A stretch of 64,000 bases of DNA from Prochlorococcus sp. AG-347-L20 (GTDB lineage Bacteria > Cyanobacteriota > Cyanobacteriia > PCC-6307 > Cyanobiaceae): NCBI GenBank assembly GCA_003281225.1, contig QCCP01000001.1:1-64000 (forward strand), written 5' to 3'. Positions 1 to 9,344 of this stretch are shown here, in pieces. The translations under genes and the position numbers were made by a program. The notes beneath the pieces are model-generated. The model made no database searches. It was not told the origin of the DNA and worked only from the letters and a program-made list of their open reading frames with translations. Positions within the stretch are counted from its first letter, which is position 1. The number at the start of each line of letters is the position of its first letter.

Positions 1-250
1 CTTCATAATTTTCAATTGCTTTTAAAAAAGTTTTAGTAGCTTCAGAATATAATCTTTTTTTTATCTGAATAGACCCAAATTCATATAATTCTGTGGCTTG
101 AGTAAGAGAATCTAAACCTTTCTGCTCGAATTGCACTAAATTTAATTCTTCACTTCTTGTTTTTAGAAATTGTCTGAATACAAAAATAGAAATTATTATT
201 AATACAACAAAAAGAATTATTAAATAAGATTGAAAAGAAGATATTTCCAT
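1..250 (-). CDS. TPR-type protein with N-terminal membrane anchor (partial, N-terminal end only)
   Basis: The gene runs off the left edge; only about the first 83 codons are present. The start is the ATG at 248-250 on the minus strand. The protein opens with a short polar stretch, then a hydrophobic segment (about residues 8-25, rich in I, L, V and F) ending in R-Q-F, which looks like a single membrane anchor. After a linker comes a helical stretch with A-T-E-L-Y and a later F-L-K-A-I-E-N-Y-E, typical of a tetratricopeptide repeat. TPR proteins act as scaffolds; the partner cannot be told. It lies directly downstream of rplT on the same strand. TPR assignment is an inference from a partial repeat. 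Confidence 0.6.
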   Translation of the reverse strand, partial: MEISSFQSYLIILFVVLIIISIFVFRQFLKTRSEELNLVQFEQKGLDSLTQATELYEFGSIQIKKRLYSEATKTFLKAIENYE

Positions 251-286
251 TATTTATAATTACTTTTCTAGATTATATTCTTTTTT

Positions 287-634
287 CTACTTACTAACGG
301 AAGAAACAATTTTTTCAAAACACTTAGGATCGTTTAAGGCTAATTGAGCAAGCATTTTTCTGTTAATGATAATTTCTGAATTTTTCATGCCATTTATTAA
401 CTTGCTATAGTTTGTTCCATTTATCCTTGCAGATGCGTTAATTCTAGAGATCCAAAGTCTTCTAAAATCTCTTTTTCTTCTTCTTCTATCTCTATAAGCA
501 TTACAAAGAGCTTTCATCACTCTTTGGTTTGCGGTTCTGAAAAGATTTTTGTTGCCTCCTCTAAAACCTTTTGCAAGATTTAAGATTTTGTTTCTTCTTT
601 TTCTGGCTATGTTGCCTCTTTTTACCCGTGCCAT
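287..634 (-). CDS. rplT: 50S ribosomal protein L20
   Basis: L20 binds 23S rRNA and is needed early in assembly of the large subunit. The protein has 115 residues, the normal bacterial and plastid length. The basic N-terminus ([14 protein letters not shown]) and the [17 protein letters not shown] motif in the middle are diagnostic. It follows rpmI by 28 bp on the minus strand, the usual L35-L20 pair. In many bacteria infC is the first gene of this operon; here infC is about 30 kb away. Confidence 0.97.
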   Translation of the reverse strand: MARVKRGNIARKRRNKILNLAKGFRGGNKNLFRTANQRVMKALCNAYRDRRRRKRDFRRLWISRINASARINGTNYSKLINGMKNSEIIINRKMLAQLALNDPKCFEKIVSSVSK

Positions 635-662
635 GAATATCTAATAAAAATAGGTTAAAGAA

Positions 663-860
663 TTATGCGTATGGAATCATTAATCTTACATTATCAGCAT
701 CTCTTTCATCAACTACGGCTTTTGTTGATAGATGTCTTTTTAATTTTGAGCTTTTATGATCAAGTAAATGATTATGGAAAGCTCTTCTTCTCATGAATTT
801 ACCCGTCGCAGTAGCTTTAAATCTTTTGGCAGCTGATTTACGAGTTTTTAGTTTAGACAT
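663..860 (-). CDS. rpmI: 50S ribosomal protein L35
   Basis: L35 is a small basic protein of the large ribosomal subunit. It has 65 residues, the family length, and begins [17 protein letters not shown], matching the K-T-(R/K)-K-(S/A)-A-A-K-R-F family signature. The C-terminal half holds the usual H-L-L-D-H-K-S-S-K-(L/R)-K-R-H-L segment. It is the promoter-proximal gene of rpmI-rplT. The upstream gap to the divergent SpoIID-like gene is only 91 bp, so both promoters must lie there and little room is left for a long regulatory leader. Confidence 0.97.
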
Positions 861-951
861 TTAAGTCAAATGTGTTTAATTAGGATAATCTAAACCTTTA
901 TACGCATTGGTGCAAATTAAAGTTTTTAATTGATAAGGAAAGTTCTAATGT

Positions 952-2490
952 ATGAAACTTAAATTTGCCTTTTTTAACTTATTTTTAGGCTGTATTTCTC
1001 TTTTAATAATAGACACTAAATTTATTTCAAATGCAAAAGGAGAAGAATTGCTAAAGGTTGAACTCCATAATGAAATTAAAAAAGGAAATTTTTTAATTGG
1101 TTTAAAGCAATATTTAGGCGGGGAGAATGATAGTTTTTCGGAGAAAAAGAATATAAACTTTACAACTAATAAAGGTTTTTTAAACTTGATATCGTCCAAC
1201 GGTATTAAACATAAAGCAAAACAGATAAATATTACCTGGGCGGATATTCCCGTCAAAAATCCAAAAACAATTGAAAGAATTGTTTTTGGTCCTTTTGCTA
1301 GCTATGAATCGGCAAAAAAACAATCAGAGAAACTAAGAAATAAAGGATTTGAGACGACTGTTGCCTACCCTAAAAATTGGGAAGTATGGATTCCATCTCA
1401 AGATGATCTGCCAGAGTTTGAATTAAAAAATAAGATTTTCAAAAAAATAAAAAATTTTCAAATTACTCCTGTTCTTAGAAATGACTACAGTGGTATAAAA
1501 CTTGAAGGTCCTATATACATTTATTCTGAAGAGGAAATAAAAATAAATGGTGTTAATTTTGGCAAAAATTTTTATTTAATAAAAGATTTATATGGAACTT
1601 GGACCTTAATTCAAAAAATTGAATTTGATGACTATTTGGCAGGTGTTTTGCCATATGAAATTGGACCGAATTCTCCTTTAGAAGCACTCAAGGCTCAAGC
1701 AGTTATTGCAAGAACTTGGGGAATATTTAATTCTGATAGATTTAATATGGATAAATATCATTTATGTATAAGCACTCAATGCCAAGTTTATAAGCCTTCT
1801 GAAATTTCATATAAAAAAGTACAAAAAGCCATAGATGAAACTTCAAATTTAATTCTCACTCATGAAAATCAACCAATAAATGCTTTTTACCATGGTTCTA
1901 ATGGTGGAGTATCTGCTACTGCAGGAGAGTCTTGGCAAATTCAAGATTATTCTTATTTCAATTCAATCATTGATGGTTCTAAATCATTAAATAAAATTTT
2001 TAAACTTCCAATTACAAATGAATCTTATTTAAATAATTTTTTAGATTTTGATAAAGAACAGTTTTATGGGAGTAATCATTCTCTTTTTCGATGGAATAAG
2101 AAAATTTCTAGTCTTGAAATTAAAGAAAAGTTAATTAAAAACAAACTTATAAATATTAATGAAGATGTTTTGGATTTAAATTCTATTGAACGTGGGTCTA
2201 GTGGCAGAGTGACAAAATTGGAAATACAAACGGAAAAGGGTAATAAATCTATTGTTCTTGTTAAAGATGATATTCGACGGGTATTAAATTTTATACCTAG
2301 TAATTTGTTTACTATTAATAAATTAAATGATGATTTATGGCTTTTGAGAGGAGGAGGCTTCGGTCATGGTGTAGGTTTATCTCAGTCAGGAGCAATTGAA
2401 ATGGCTAAATTAGGATTCTCTTATGAACAAATATTGAATCATTACTATCGAAATGCAAAACTAAAAAAATTTGAGATATTGTCTCAATGA
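952..2490 (+). CDS. SpoIID/LytB-domain protein, exported, with a SPOR-like segment
   Basis: Proteins with this domain are related to the sporulation lytic transglycosylase SpoIID and the amidase enhancer LytB, which act on peptidoglycan; in cyanobacteria the role is not settled. The 512-residue protein has a hydrophobic N-terminus (about residues 4-22) that can serve as a signal peptide. Residues about 110-148 resemble a SPOR fold (V-F-G-P-F then A, G and W-x-V-W-I). The SpoIID domain covers about 215-505: Y-L-A-G-V-L-P-Y-E at 228-236, with E236 in the place of the SpoIID catalytic glutamate, then A-R-T-W-G, G-G-V-S-A-T-A-G-E and G-H-G-V-G-L-S-Q-S-G-A near the end. The start is ATG 952 with AAGGA about 12 bp upstream. 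Confidence 0.85.
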   Translation: MKLKFAFFNLFLGCISLLIIDTKFISNAKGEELLKVELHNEIKKGNFLIGLKQYLGGENDSFSEKKNINFTTNKGFLNLISSNGIKHKAKQINITWADIPVKNPKTIERIVFGPFASYESAKKQSEKLRNKGFETTVAYPKNWEVWIPSQDDLPEFELKNKIFKKIKNFQITPVLRNDYSGIKLEGPIYIYSEEEIKINGVNFGKNFYLIKDLYGTWTLIQKIEFDDYLAGVLPYEIGPNSPLEALKAQAVIARTWGIFNSDRFNMDKYHLCISTQCQVYKPSEISYKKVQKAIDETSNLILTHENQPINAFYHGSNGGVSATAGESWQIQDYSYFNSIIDGSKSLNKIFKLPITNESYLNNFLDFDKEQFYGSNHSLFRWNKKISSLEIKEKLIKNKLININEDVLDLNSIERGSSGRVTKLEIQTEKGNKSIVLVKDDIRRVLNFIPSNLFTINKLNDDLWLLRGGGFGHGVGLSQSGAIEMAKLGFSYEQILNHYYRNAKLKKFEILSQ

Positions 2491-2517
2491 AAGTTAAGTA
2501 ATTAACAATTTACTTTT

Positions 2518-3819
2518 ATGAGTAAGGTTTTTTATAAAAATCGAAGATTGAAGTCGTTTATATTTCTTAGTGCTTGTTTTTTAGTAGCTTTTATTCCTCA
2601 TGCTAACAATATCGAAAATTTCTTATACATAATATTGACTCTTTCTTTTGTGATTGTTTTTTACGGTTTAATAGTTATTTCTAGAAATTTCAAAAGGAAC
2701 AACGTTTTAAATACTGTAAGCAGAAGAATTAGCAATAAAGAGTTACCTGTGCTTGATATTTTAGTCGCAGCTAGAGATGAAGAGAATGTCATAGCAAGAT
2801 TAGTTGAAAGATTATTTAGTTTAGATTATCCAACAAATAAATTAAATATTTACATAATCGATGATGGTAGTTCTGATAAGACGCCTTTAATTTTAGATCG
2901 ATTATCTAGACAATATGACAAGCTAAAAGTCATAAGTCGTTCTCCAAATGCAGGAGGAGGAAAGTCAGGAGCTTTGAATTATGCCTTGAAATTTACCCAT
3001 GGTGAATGGTTATTAGTTTTGGATGCTGATGCTCAATTAAAACAAGATTCTTTGATGAGGTTATTTAGTTTTGTAGAAGAGGGTGATTGGTCTGCAGTTC
3101 AACTAAGAAAATCAGTAACAAATTTGAGTAAGAATTTTTTAACTTCCTGTCAGTCAATGGAGATGGCTATGGATGCAATCTTTCAATATGGAAGATTATC
3201 AGTTGCTGGAGTTTCCGAATTAAGGGGAAATGGCCAATTAATTAAGAAAGAAACATTATTAGCATGTGGTTCTTTTAATGAAGATACAGTTACAGATGAT
3301 CTTGATTTGAGTTTAAGATTATTATTATCAAAATCTAGAATTGGAATCTTATGGGATCCTCCAGTCATGGAGGAGGCAGTTGAGAACTTAAATGCTCTAT
3401 TAGCACAAAGGCAAAGATGGGCAGAGGGGGGGTTGCAAAGATTCTTCGATTATGGAGATCAATTATTTACTAATAAAATTGATTATTTGCAGAAATTTGA
3501 TTTAACTTACTTTTTTATCTTGCAATATGCATTACCAATCATTTCTATTTTTGATTTTGTTTTCAGTATTGCTTTTTTAGATTCACCAATTTACTGGCCT
3601 ATTTCATTTACAGCTTTTATGTTATCTGGAATTGCTTTTTGGTACGGTTCTTCATGTAAGAGTGAAGTACCTGTATTGCAAAAAAGCAATTTTTTGATGG
3701 TATTTGTCTCGGTTTTTTATTTATCACATTGGTTTTTAGTAATCCCTTGGGTAACTATAAAGATGTCTATTTTTCCCAAAAAGATACTCTGGCGAAAGAC
3801 TCTTCATACTGGAGTTTAA
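2518..3819 (+). CDS. membrane family 2 glycosyltransferase (processive type)
   Basis: This looks like a GT2 enzyme of the cellulose/hyaluronan synthase-like group, which transfers sugars from nucleotide donors to a growing chain or lipid at the inner membrane. Two hydrophobic segments lie at about 12-27 and 34-54. The catalytic domain shows D-D-G-S-S (115-119), D-A-D (169-171), T-D-D-L-D (259-263) and Q-R-Q-R-W (297-301), the ordered D, DxD, (T/E)D and QxxRW motifs. At least three further membrane segments follow after about residue 325. It starts 27 bp after the SpoIID-like gene and is probably cotranscribed, which fits an envelope role. Donor and product are unknown. Confidence 0.85.
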   Translation: MSKVFYKNRRLKSFIFLSACFLVAFIPHANNIENFLYIILTLSFVIVFYGLIVISRNFKRNNVLNTVSRRISNKELPVLDILVAARDEENVIARLVERLFSLDYPTNKLNIYIIDDGSSDKTPLILDRLSRQYDKLKVISRSPNAGGGKSGALNYALKFTHGEWLLVLDADAQLKQDSLMRLFSFVEEGDWSAVQLRKSVTNLSKNFLTSCQSMEMAMDAIFQYGRLSVAGVSELRGNGQLIKKETLLACGSFNEDTVTDDLDLSLRLLLSKSRIGILWDPPVMEEAVENLNALLAQRQRWAEGGLQRFFDYGDQLFTNKIDYLQKFDLTYFFILQYALPIISIFDFVFSIAFLDSPIYWPISFTAFMLSGIAFWYGSSCKSEVPVLQKSNFLMVFVSVFYLSHWFLVIPWVTIKMSIFPKKILWRKTLHTGV

Positions 3820-3820
3820 T

Positions 3821-5578
3821 CTATTCATCAAGGTCTATAATTTCGCCATTAAAAAAATTTGCTAAGTTTTTTGAACTATCATCATAAGTTTCCTCGTTAG
3901 ATATTTTTGTTGACGAATTAGTTTTTGGTTCTATTTTTTTTATTGGTCGAAAATTATTTACTTCATTTTGGGTTATTTCTGGAGTGTTTGTTGGGTTACT
4001 TTTATTTAATTGTTTGGTTGAAAAATTAAGTATTATTCCATCTCCAAATATCTTTTTTACAGTATTTTCAATTATAACTTTTCTGCTTTTTATCATACTT
4101 TCCCAGTTTGGAGATAATGCAATTGTGATTTTCTCCGAATCAAAACTTTCAAGTTCGGCTTGTTGTGAAAGTAACATTCTTGTTGATGGTAACTCTAATT
4201 TAGAAAGAATTAATTCCCATTTATCTTTTAAATTTAATTCAGGATTATTTTGATTATTGTCAGAAATATTTTCAATACTTTCTTTTTCAAGAACTTCAAA
4301 TTTTTCTAATTTATCGTCTTTTTTTTCGATCAATTCCTTGTGAGTTATCTCTTCTTGGATACTTGGTTTTGGAATCTCATCTGAAATATTTTCTTTATTA
4401 ATTGGAATGTTTTTTCTACTTTCATGCTTCTCCTCCATCGTGTTATTTTTACGTTCTTGTTTATTTTCAAAACTATTTATCTTTTTAATATCTAGAAGAC
4501 CAGTTAAATGTATTTCAAACCAAAGCCTTGGATTATCACTTGACTTGATTTGATATTCAATATTTCTCAGATTATTATGCCAATTAATTATTGTTGATTT
4601 ATTTATTTTTTTTGAGATTTTATCTAACTCATCTCGAAACTCATCAGAAGTATAATAAAGATCTGAATATTTATTATTTGTAGTGTGTAATAGTAGATCT
4701 CTTGTTATATTTAATAATCCGCTAATTATTTGAAGAGGTTCGTTTCCTGCATCATATAATTTGTTGCAGGTGATAATTAATGACTCTGGATTATTCTCAA
4801 CCAATGATTTAATCAGATTTGTTAATTCACTTTCTGATACTTCTCCTAGGAGGTTTTGGATATTATTAATTGTTATTCCTTCTGGTAAAAGATTCAATTG
4901 TTCAAGGAGTCTTTGTGCATCTCTCATACCTCCATTAGATCTTTTTGCAATCATTTTTAATGCCTGAACTTCGTATTCGATGGATTCTTTTTCGGCGATT
5001 TCTGATAAATGTTGAAAAATATCACTAGGGCTTATTCTTCTAAAATCAAACTTCTGGCATCTACTTTGTATTGTATTTAATACTCTCTCAGGATTTGTCG
5101 TAGCAAGTATAAAAACAACTCGTGAGGGCGGTTCTTCAATAGTTTTTAGTAAAGCATTTGACGCTGCCGTTGAAAGCATATGACATTCATCAATAACATA
5201 TACTTTCCATCTCGCTTGAGTAGGGGCAAATCTCGCTCTTTCTATAATTTCTCTTATATTTTCTACGCCTGTATTTGACGCTGCATCAATCTCGATAATA
5301 TCTAGAGCGCTCCCATCTGTAATTTGTCTACATAAGTCACATTTACAACAAGGGGTTATCGTAGGTTGCTCGAATGCCTGGCAATTTAGAGATTTTGCAA
5401 ATATTCTTGCACTTGATGTTTTTCCAGTGCCTCTTGGACCATTAAAAAGATATGCAGGAGCAATTTTTTTTGTTAATAGTGCTTGTTTGAGTGTAATGGA
5501 TATAAATTTTTGCCCAACCAGTTCGTCTAAGTTGTTTGGTCTATATTTTTGATGAAAAGGCTTATGTATATTTGGCAT
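3821..5578 (-). CDS. dnaX: DNA polymerase III subunit gamma/tau
   Basis: DnaX is the ATPase of the clamp loader that places the sliding clamp on DNA for the replicative polymerase. The 585-residue protein shows Walker A G-P-R-G-T-G-K-T (47-54), four zinc-ligand cysteines between C66 and C83, Walker B D-E-C-H (130-133) and the sensor S-R-C near 173. The last 200 residues are acidic and low in complexity, then a small domain V. No intein interrupts the P-loop, unlike some cyanobacterial dnaX genes. It lies 56 bp downstream of clpX on the minus strand and ends 1 bp from the convergent glycosyltransferase stop. Confidence 0.95.
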   Translation of the reverse strand: MPNIHKPFHQKYRPNNLDELVGQKFISITLKQALLTKKIAPAYLFNGPRGTGKTSSARIFAKSLNCQAFEQPTITPCCKCDLCRQITDGSALDIIEIDAASNTGVENIREIIERARFAPTQARWKVYVIDECHMLSTAASNALLKTIEEPPSRVVFILATTNPERVLNTIQSRCQKFDFRRISPSDIFQHLSEIAEKESIEYEVQALKMIAKRSNGGMRDAQRLLEQLNLLPEGITINNIQNLLGEVSESELTNLIKSLVENNPESLIITCNKLYDAGNEPLQIISGLLNITRDLLLHTTNNKYSDLYYTSDEFRDELDKISKKINKSTIINWHNNLRNIEYQIKSSDNPRLWFEIHLTGLLDIKKINSFENKQERKNNTMEEKHESRKNIPINKENISDEIPKPSIQEEITHKELIEKKDDKLEKFEVLEKESIENISDNNQNNPELNLKDKWELILSKLELPSTRMLLSQQAELESFDSEKITIALSPNWESMIKSRKVIIENTVKKIFGDGIILNFSTKQLNKSNPTNTPEITQNEVNNFRPIKKIEPKTNSSTKISNEETYDDSSKNLANFFNGEIIDLDE

Positions 5579-5634
5579 TTATTTTTCACTAATTAGAAAT
5601 ATTCGGGATTCAATTAAAAAATTAAACTCTAATT

Positions 5635-7002
5635 TTATGCAGACTCTTTAATGATTCTTTTTGATCCTGAAGGTAATTTAACAATTTTAGATGAAAACAA
5701 ATTATCTACCATTTTTTTCGTAATTGTGAATTCTTTTACATTTTCTTCAGAAGGTAAAGTGTACATTATGTCTAGCATTAGCTCTTCAATTATTGATCTT
5801 AATGCTCTTGCACCTGTTTTTCTTTTATATGCTTCATTTGCTATCGCTTCAACAGCGTCAGGCTCAAATGATAATTCAACATTATCCATACTTAGCAAAG
5901 TTTTGAATTGCTTTACTAATGCATCTCTTGGTTGAGTCAAAATAGATTCTAAAGTTTCTTTAGTAAGACGATCTAACACAGCACAAACCGGAATTCTTCC
6001 AATAAACTCTGGAATTAGGCCATATTTTACTAAGTCATCTAATTCTAAATTTTTCAGGGAATCTCTTGAATCTACTATTTTTTTTGTATCAACTTTGTTT
6101 TGATCTGAATTGGTGGTAAATCCTATGGAGTGTTTACCCATACGCTTTTGAACGATATCCTCTAAACCTATAAAAGCTCCCCCGCAAATAAATAATATTT
6201 GACTCGTATCAATTTGGATGCAGTCATGATATGGATGTTTTCTTCCTCCTTGCGGTGGCACATTAGCAATTGTTCCTTCAAGCATTTTTAATAATGCTTG
6301 CTGTACCCCTTCACCAGAGACATCTCTAGTAATTGAAGGATTCTCGCTTTTTCTTGCAATTTTATCTATTTCATCAATATAAATAATTCCTTTTTGAGCT
6401 AGTTCTACATTCATTTCTGACTTCTGAAGAAGTCTTAGAAGTATGTTTTCAACATCCTCCCCAACATATCCAGCCTCAGTTAAAGTCGTTGCATCAGCTA
6501 CTGCAAAAGGAACATCTAGAAACTCTGCTAATGTTTGCGCCAATAATGTTTTTCCACTTCCAGTAGGGCCGATGAGTAAAATATTTGATTTTTGTAATTT
6601 AGTTGCTTGTGAATCTGTTGAATTGTTATCTTTACTGTCTTCTTTAACTTTCCAAGCTAGTCGCTTGTAGTGATTGTATACGGCTACTGATAATATTTTT
6701 TTTGCAGATTCTTGTCCAACAACTTGATTATCTAGAAAACTTTTAATTTCTAATGGTTTAGGAATAGAAGTTAATTCTAAAGGAACAGATTTTTTTAGAT
6801 TATCAGTTGGTAATTTCTTTTTTACTTGCGGAGAGTTATTTGTGTTCGCTTGATTGTCAAGTAGTTCTTCATCGAGAATTTCATTACAAAGGTCTATGCA
6901 TTCATCACAGATATAAACCCCTGGACCAGCTATAAGCTTTCTCACTTGGTCTTGTGATTTACCGCAAAATGAACATTTAAGATGGGCGTCGAATTTAGCC
7001 AT
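5635..7002 (-). CDS. clpX: ATP-dependent Clp protease ATP-binding subunit ClpX
   Basis: ClpX unfolds tagged proteins, including ssrA-tagged ones, and feeds them to ClpP. The protein has 455 residues. An N-terminal zinc-binding domain carries C10, C13, C32 and C35. Walker A is G-P-T-G-S-G-K-T (145-152), followed by I-Y-I-D-E-I-D-K as Walker B. A G-K-H-S-I-G-F loop near residue 290 is the IGF-type loop that docks on ClpP. A short variable insertion rich in D, N, S and T lies just before the P-loop. clpP is immediately upstream on the same strand, and smpB, its partner pathway, is also in the window. Confidence 0.97.
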   Translation of the reverse strand: MAKFDAHLKCSFCGKSQDQVRKLIAGPGVYICDECIDLCNEILDEELLDNQANTNNSPQVKKKLPTDNLKKSVPLELTSIPKPLEIKSFLDNQVVGQESAKKILSVAVYNHYKRLAWKVKEDSKDNNSTDSQATKLQKSNILLIGPTGSGKTLLAQTLAEFLDVPFAVADATTLTEAGYVGEDVENILLRLLQKSEMNVELAQKGIIYIDEIDKIARKSENPSITRDVSGEGVQQALLKMLEGTIANVPPQGGRKHPYHDCIQIDTSQILFICGGAFIGLEDIVQKRMGKHSIGFTTNSDQNKVDTKKIVDSRDSLKNLELDDLVKYGLIPEFIGRIPVCAVLDRLTKETLESILTQPRDALVKQFKTLLSMDNVELSFEPDAVEAIANEAYKRKTGARALRSIIEELMLDIMYTLPSEENVKEFTITKKMVDNLFSSKIVKLPSGSKRIIKESA

Positions 7003-7107
7003 CGATTATAATTTTTTAAAGTGAAAGGTGTTAGATATTCCCTATTCACTAGGATTGCTTATAAATATCGATTCGTCATCATATTCTTAAAAAATCAGTA
7101 TGCCTTG

Positions 7108-7752
7108 TCACTTTTTGATAACTTTATCAATTAATCCATATTCGACTGCTTCTGAAGGAGATAAAAAGTAATCTCTTTCTGTATCTTCATTAATTTTTTC
7201 CAAAGGTTGACCGGTATGTTCTGCTAAAAGCGAATTTAATGTTTTCTTAAGAAAAAGTATTTCTTTAGCTTGTATTTCAATCTCTACTGCTTGACCTTGT
7301 GCACCTCCAAGAGGCTGATGAATCATAATCCTAGAATTTGGCAAAGCCAATCTTTTCCCCTTTGCTCCTCCAGAAAGTAGAAATGCCCCCATACTTGCGG
7401 CTACTCCAAAACATATTGTCACTACATCAGGGGATATTTGTTGCATAGTATCGTATATGGCCATTCCTGCAGTTACTGAGCCTCCAGGAGAATTAATATA
7501 TATTTGTATATCTTTTTCGGGATCTTCAGCTTCAAGAAATAATAATTGTGCAACAAGTGAGTCAGATACTTGATCATTAATTCCACTACCTAAAAAAATT
7601 ATTCTCTCCCTCAATAGTCTTGAGTATATGTCAAAAGCTCTTTCTCCCCTACCTGATTGTTCTATAACGGTAGGAACAGCGGCAATAGTTTTATTATTAC
7701 TTTCGTAAGAACTTATTGTGCTTTGGATTAAATGTTTTTTTTCTGAGTTCAC
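7108..7752 (-). CDS. clpP: ATP-dependent Clp protease proteolytic subunit
   Basis: This is the serine protease that degrades substrates unfolded by ClpX. The catalytic triad is visible: S120 in G-V-A-A-S-M-G, H145 in M-I-H-Q-P-L-G-G, and D194 in D-T-E-R-D. It is therefore an active ClpP rather than a ClpR paralogue. Cyanobacteria carry several clpP copies; the one between tig and clpX is usually called clpP2. The first 30 residues are variable. It sits 105 bp upstream of clpX and 65 bp downstream of tig, all on the minus strand. Confidence 0.95.
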   Translation of the reverse strand: MNSEKKHLIQSTISSYESNNKTIAAVPTVIEQSGRGERAFDIYSRLLRERIIFLGSGINDQVSDSLVAQLLFLEAEDPEKDIQIYINSPGGSVTAGMAIYDTMQQISPDVVTICFGVAASMGAFLLSGGAKGKRLALPNSRIMIHQPLGGAQGQAVEIEIQAKEILFLKKTLNSLLAEHTGQPLEKINEDTERDYFLSPSEAVEYGLIDKVIKK

Positions 7753-7817
7753 AAATTAGTTTTTGGCTTATAAATAATTTAAGAGGTTTTTTTTTAATTA
7801 GTAGGAAATTTCATAAA

Positions 7818-9224
7818 TTATTTTTTTTCTTTTTTATTTTGAGTTTTTGTATTTTTTGTATTTTTTGTATTTTTTGTATCAGTTTTTGTGGCTTTTGAAG
7901 TTTTTGTAGTTTTTTCTTTTACTTCAGAATTTTCTTCAAGCCAAATTATTAATTTTTCTTTGAGTATATCGTTACTTACTACTTCTGTTAATTTTTTGAT
8001 ATCTATTTGTTTTGCAGATTGAGAGATTGCATCTTCATAATCTTTCATTTTTAAATCAATTTCATCTTTCTCAACTGTTATGTTTTCTTTTTCAGCTAAT
8101 GCTTTAAGAGCTAAATTTCTTTGGACATTTTTTTCAGCCTGAGGCCTTGTTGACTCTGCTAATGACTTAACCAATTCCGGAGTGAAAGTAGATTTAACAT
8201 CAAGACCTTGTTGAGCAAATCTTTGAGCGGTTTGTTCAATATTATTCCTAACTTCTATATCAATCATAGATTTTGGAATTTCAGCAACCAATTCGTTTGT
8301 TAAGGCATCTAGTAAAGCTTCAATTTTGATATCTTTTTGAGTTTTTTCAAAATTGTCTTTAAGTTGCTTTTCAATATCTTTCTTTAACTCTTTTAATGAT
8401 TCTTTATTACCAGACTGTTTTGCAAAATCGTCATTAAGTTCAGGTAATTCTTTTTCCTTAAGATCCTTGAGATTTACTTCAAAGATTGCCTCTTTACCTC
8501 TTGAATCTTCATGCGAATAATCTTCAGGAAATTTAAGGTTAAGTGTCTTAGTATCACCAATTTTCATCTTTACAATTCCCTCAACGAATCCGGGAATCAT
8601 CTTGTTCTTTTCTAACTCAAGATCCATTGATTCACTTGTCCCACCATCAATCTCCTTACCAGAATCTTTATACTTTCCTTTAAAACTAACTACAGCAATA
8701 TCTCCTAATTTCGCTGCTCTATTGGTTACTGGGATAATATTTGCAAACTGACTTCTAGATTTTTCTAGCGCTTCATCTATTGACTTTGAATCAAACTTTG
8801 TTTTTGAGATTTCAACACTTAGTCCTTTGGATTTTTTTAGTTTTAATTCTGGGGCAACATCAGTTTGAAGAGTAACCTTAAGTGATTTTTCAGGACTAAA
8901 CTTTTCAAGTAAAGACTCAAATCCATCTACCAATTCTGGCTCACTTAGAGGCTCAATAGATTTTATTTTTAATGCTTCTTGCCATGATTTATCAATAATT
9001 TTTTCTAGAGCAGAAGCATGTAACTGTGTAATGCCAATTCTTTGGATTAATACTTGTTTAGGAATTTTACCAAGTCTAAATCCCGGAATCCTAGCTGAAC
9101 GACTGATAGAACTTATTGTCTCATTTAAACACGTTTTGCATGTCTCAGATGGTATTTCTAATTCAAATGAGATTCTACTTTGAGGAAGAGGAGTTGTTTT
9201 GACTATTAATGCTTCTTTAGCCAT
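7818..9224 (-). CDS. tig: trigger factor
   Basis: Trigger factor is the ribosome-bound chaperone that meets nascent chains at the exit tunnel. The ribosome-docking signature G-F-R-L-G-K-I-P lies at residues 48-55. A PPIase-like domain is at about 160-245 (I-A-V-V-S-F-K-G ... G-F-V-E-G-I), then the long helical C-terminal arms. At 468 residues it is slightly long because of a lysine-, threonine- and asparagine-rich tail (about 435-468) that contains repeated N-T-K triplets encoded by a 9-bp tandem repeat. It heads the tig-clpP-clpX group, the common bacterial order. Confidence 0.95.
   Translation of the reverse strand: MAKEALIVKTTPLPQSRISFELEIPSETCKTCLNETISSISRSARIPGFRLGKIPKQVLIQRIGITQLHASALEKIIDKSWQEALKIKSIEPLSEPELVDGFESLLEKFSPEKSLKVTLQTDVAPELKLKKSKGLSVEISKTKFDSKSIDEALEKSRSQFANIIPVTNRAAKLGDIAVVSFKGKYKDSGKEIDGGTSESMDLELEKNKMIPGFVEGIVKMKIGDTKTLNLKFPEDYSHEDSRGKEAIFEVNLKDLKEKELPELNDDFAKQSGNKESLKELKKDIEKQLKDNFEKTQKDIKIEALLDALTNELVAEIPKSMIDIEVRNNIEQTAQRFAQQGLDVKSTFTPELVKSLAESTRPQAEKNVQRNLALKALAEKENITVEKDEIDLKMKDYEDAISQSAKQIDIKKLTEVVSNDILKEKLIIWLEENSEVKEKTTKTSKATKTDTKNTKNTKNTKTQNKKEKK
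7844..7879 (-). repeat. tandem 9-bp repeat, four perfect copies, inside tig
   Basis: The plus strand reads TTTTTGTAT four times in a row (7844-7852, 7853-7861, 7862-7870, 7871-7879). On the coding strand this is ATACAAAAA repeated, giving the N-T-K triplet series in the trigger factor tail. The unit is a multiple of three, so copy-number change would lengthen or shorten the tail without breaking the frame. Confidence 0.9.
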
Positions 9225-9344
9225 TTTTTATTCATTACTAAAAGCCGAATCTTAATTATTTCACATTATGTGATTTCCTTGAAAGTTATTTTTTTGATAA
9301 AGTAAAAAAAATAGTCAATCTATTTATAAAAATCATTTTAAAGT

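Noticed and set aside
945-1256. 103-codon frame antisense to the SpoIID-like gene
   Set aside because: It is a shadow of the real gene; composition is that of reversed AT-rich codons and it has no ribosome site.
3821-5578. Possible intein in dnaX (known in some cyanobacteria)
   Set aside because: The P-loop, zinc cysteines and Walker B follow each other without interruption and the length is normal.
7844-7879. CRISPR-like repeat
   Set aside because: The repeats are 9 bp, contiguous and without spacers, and lie in a coding frame.
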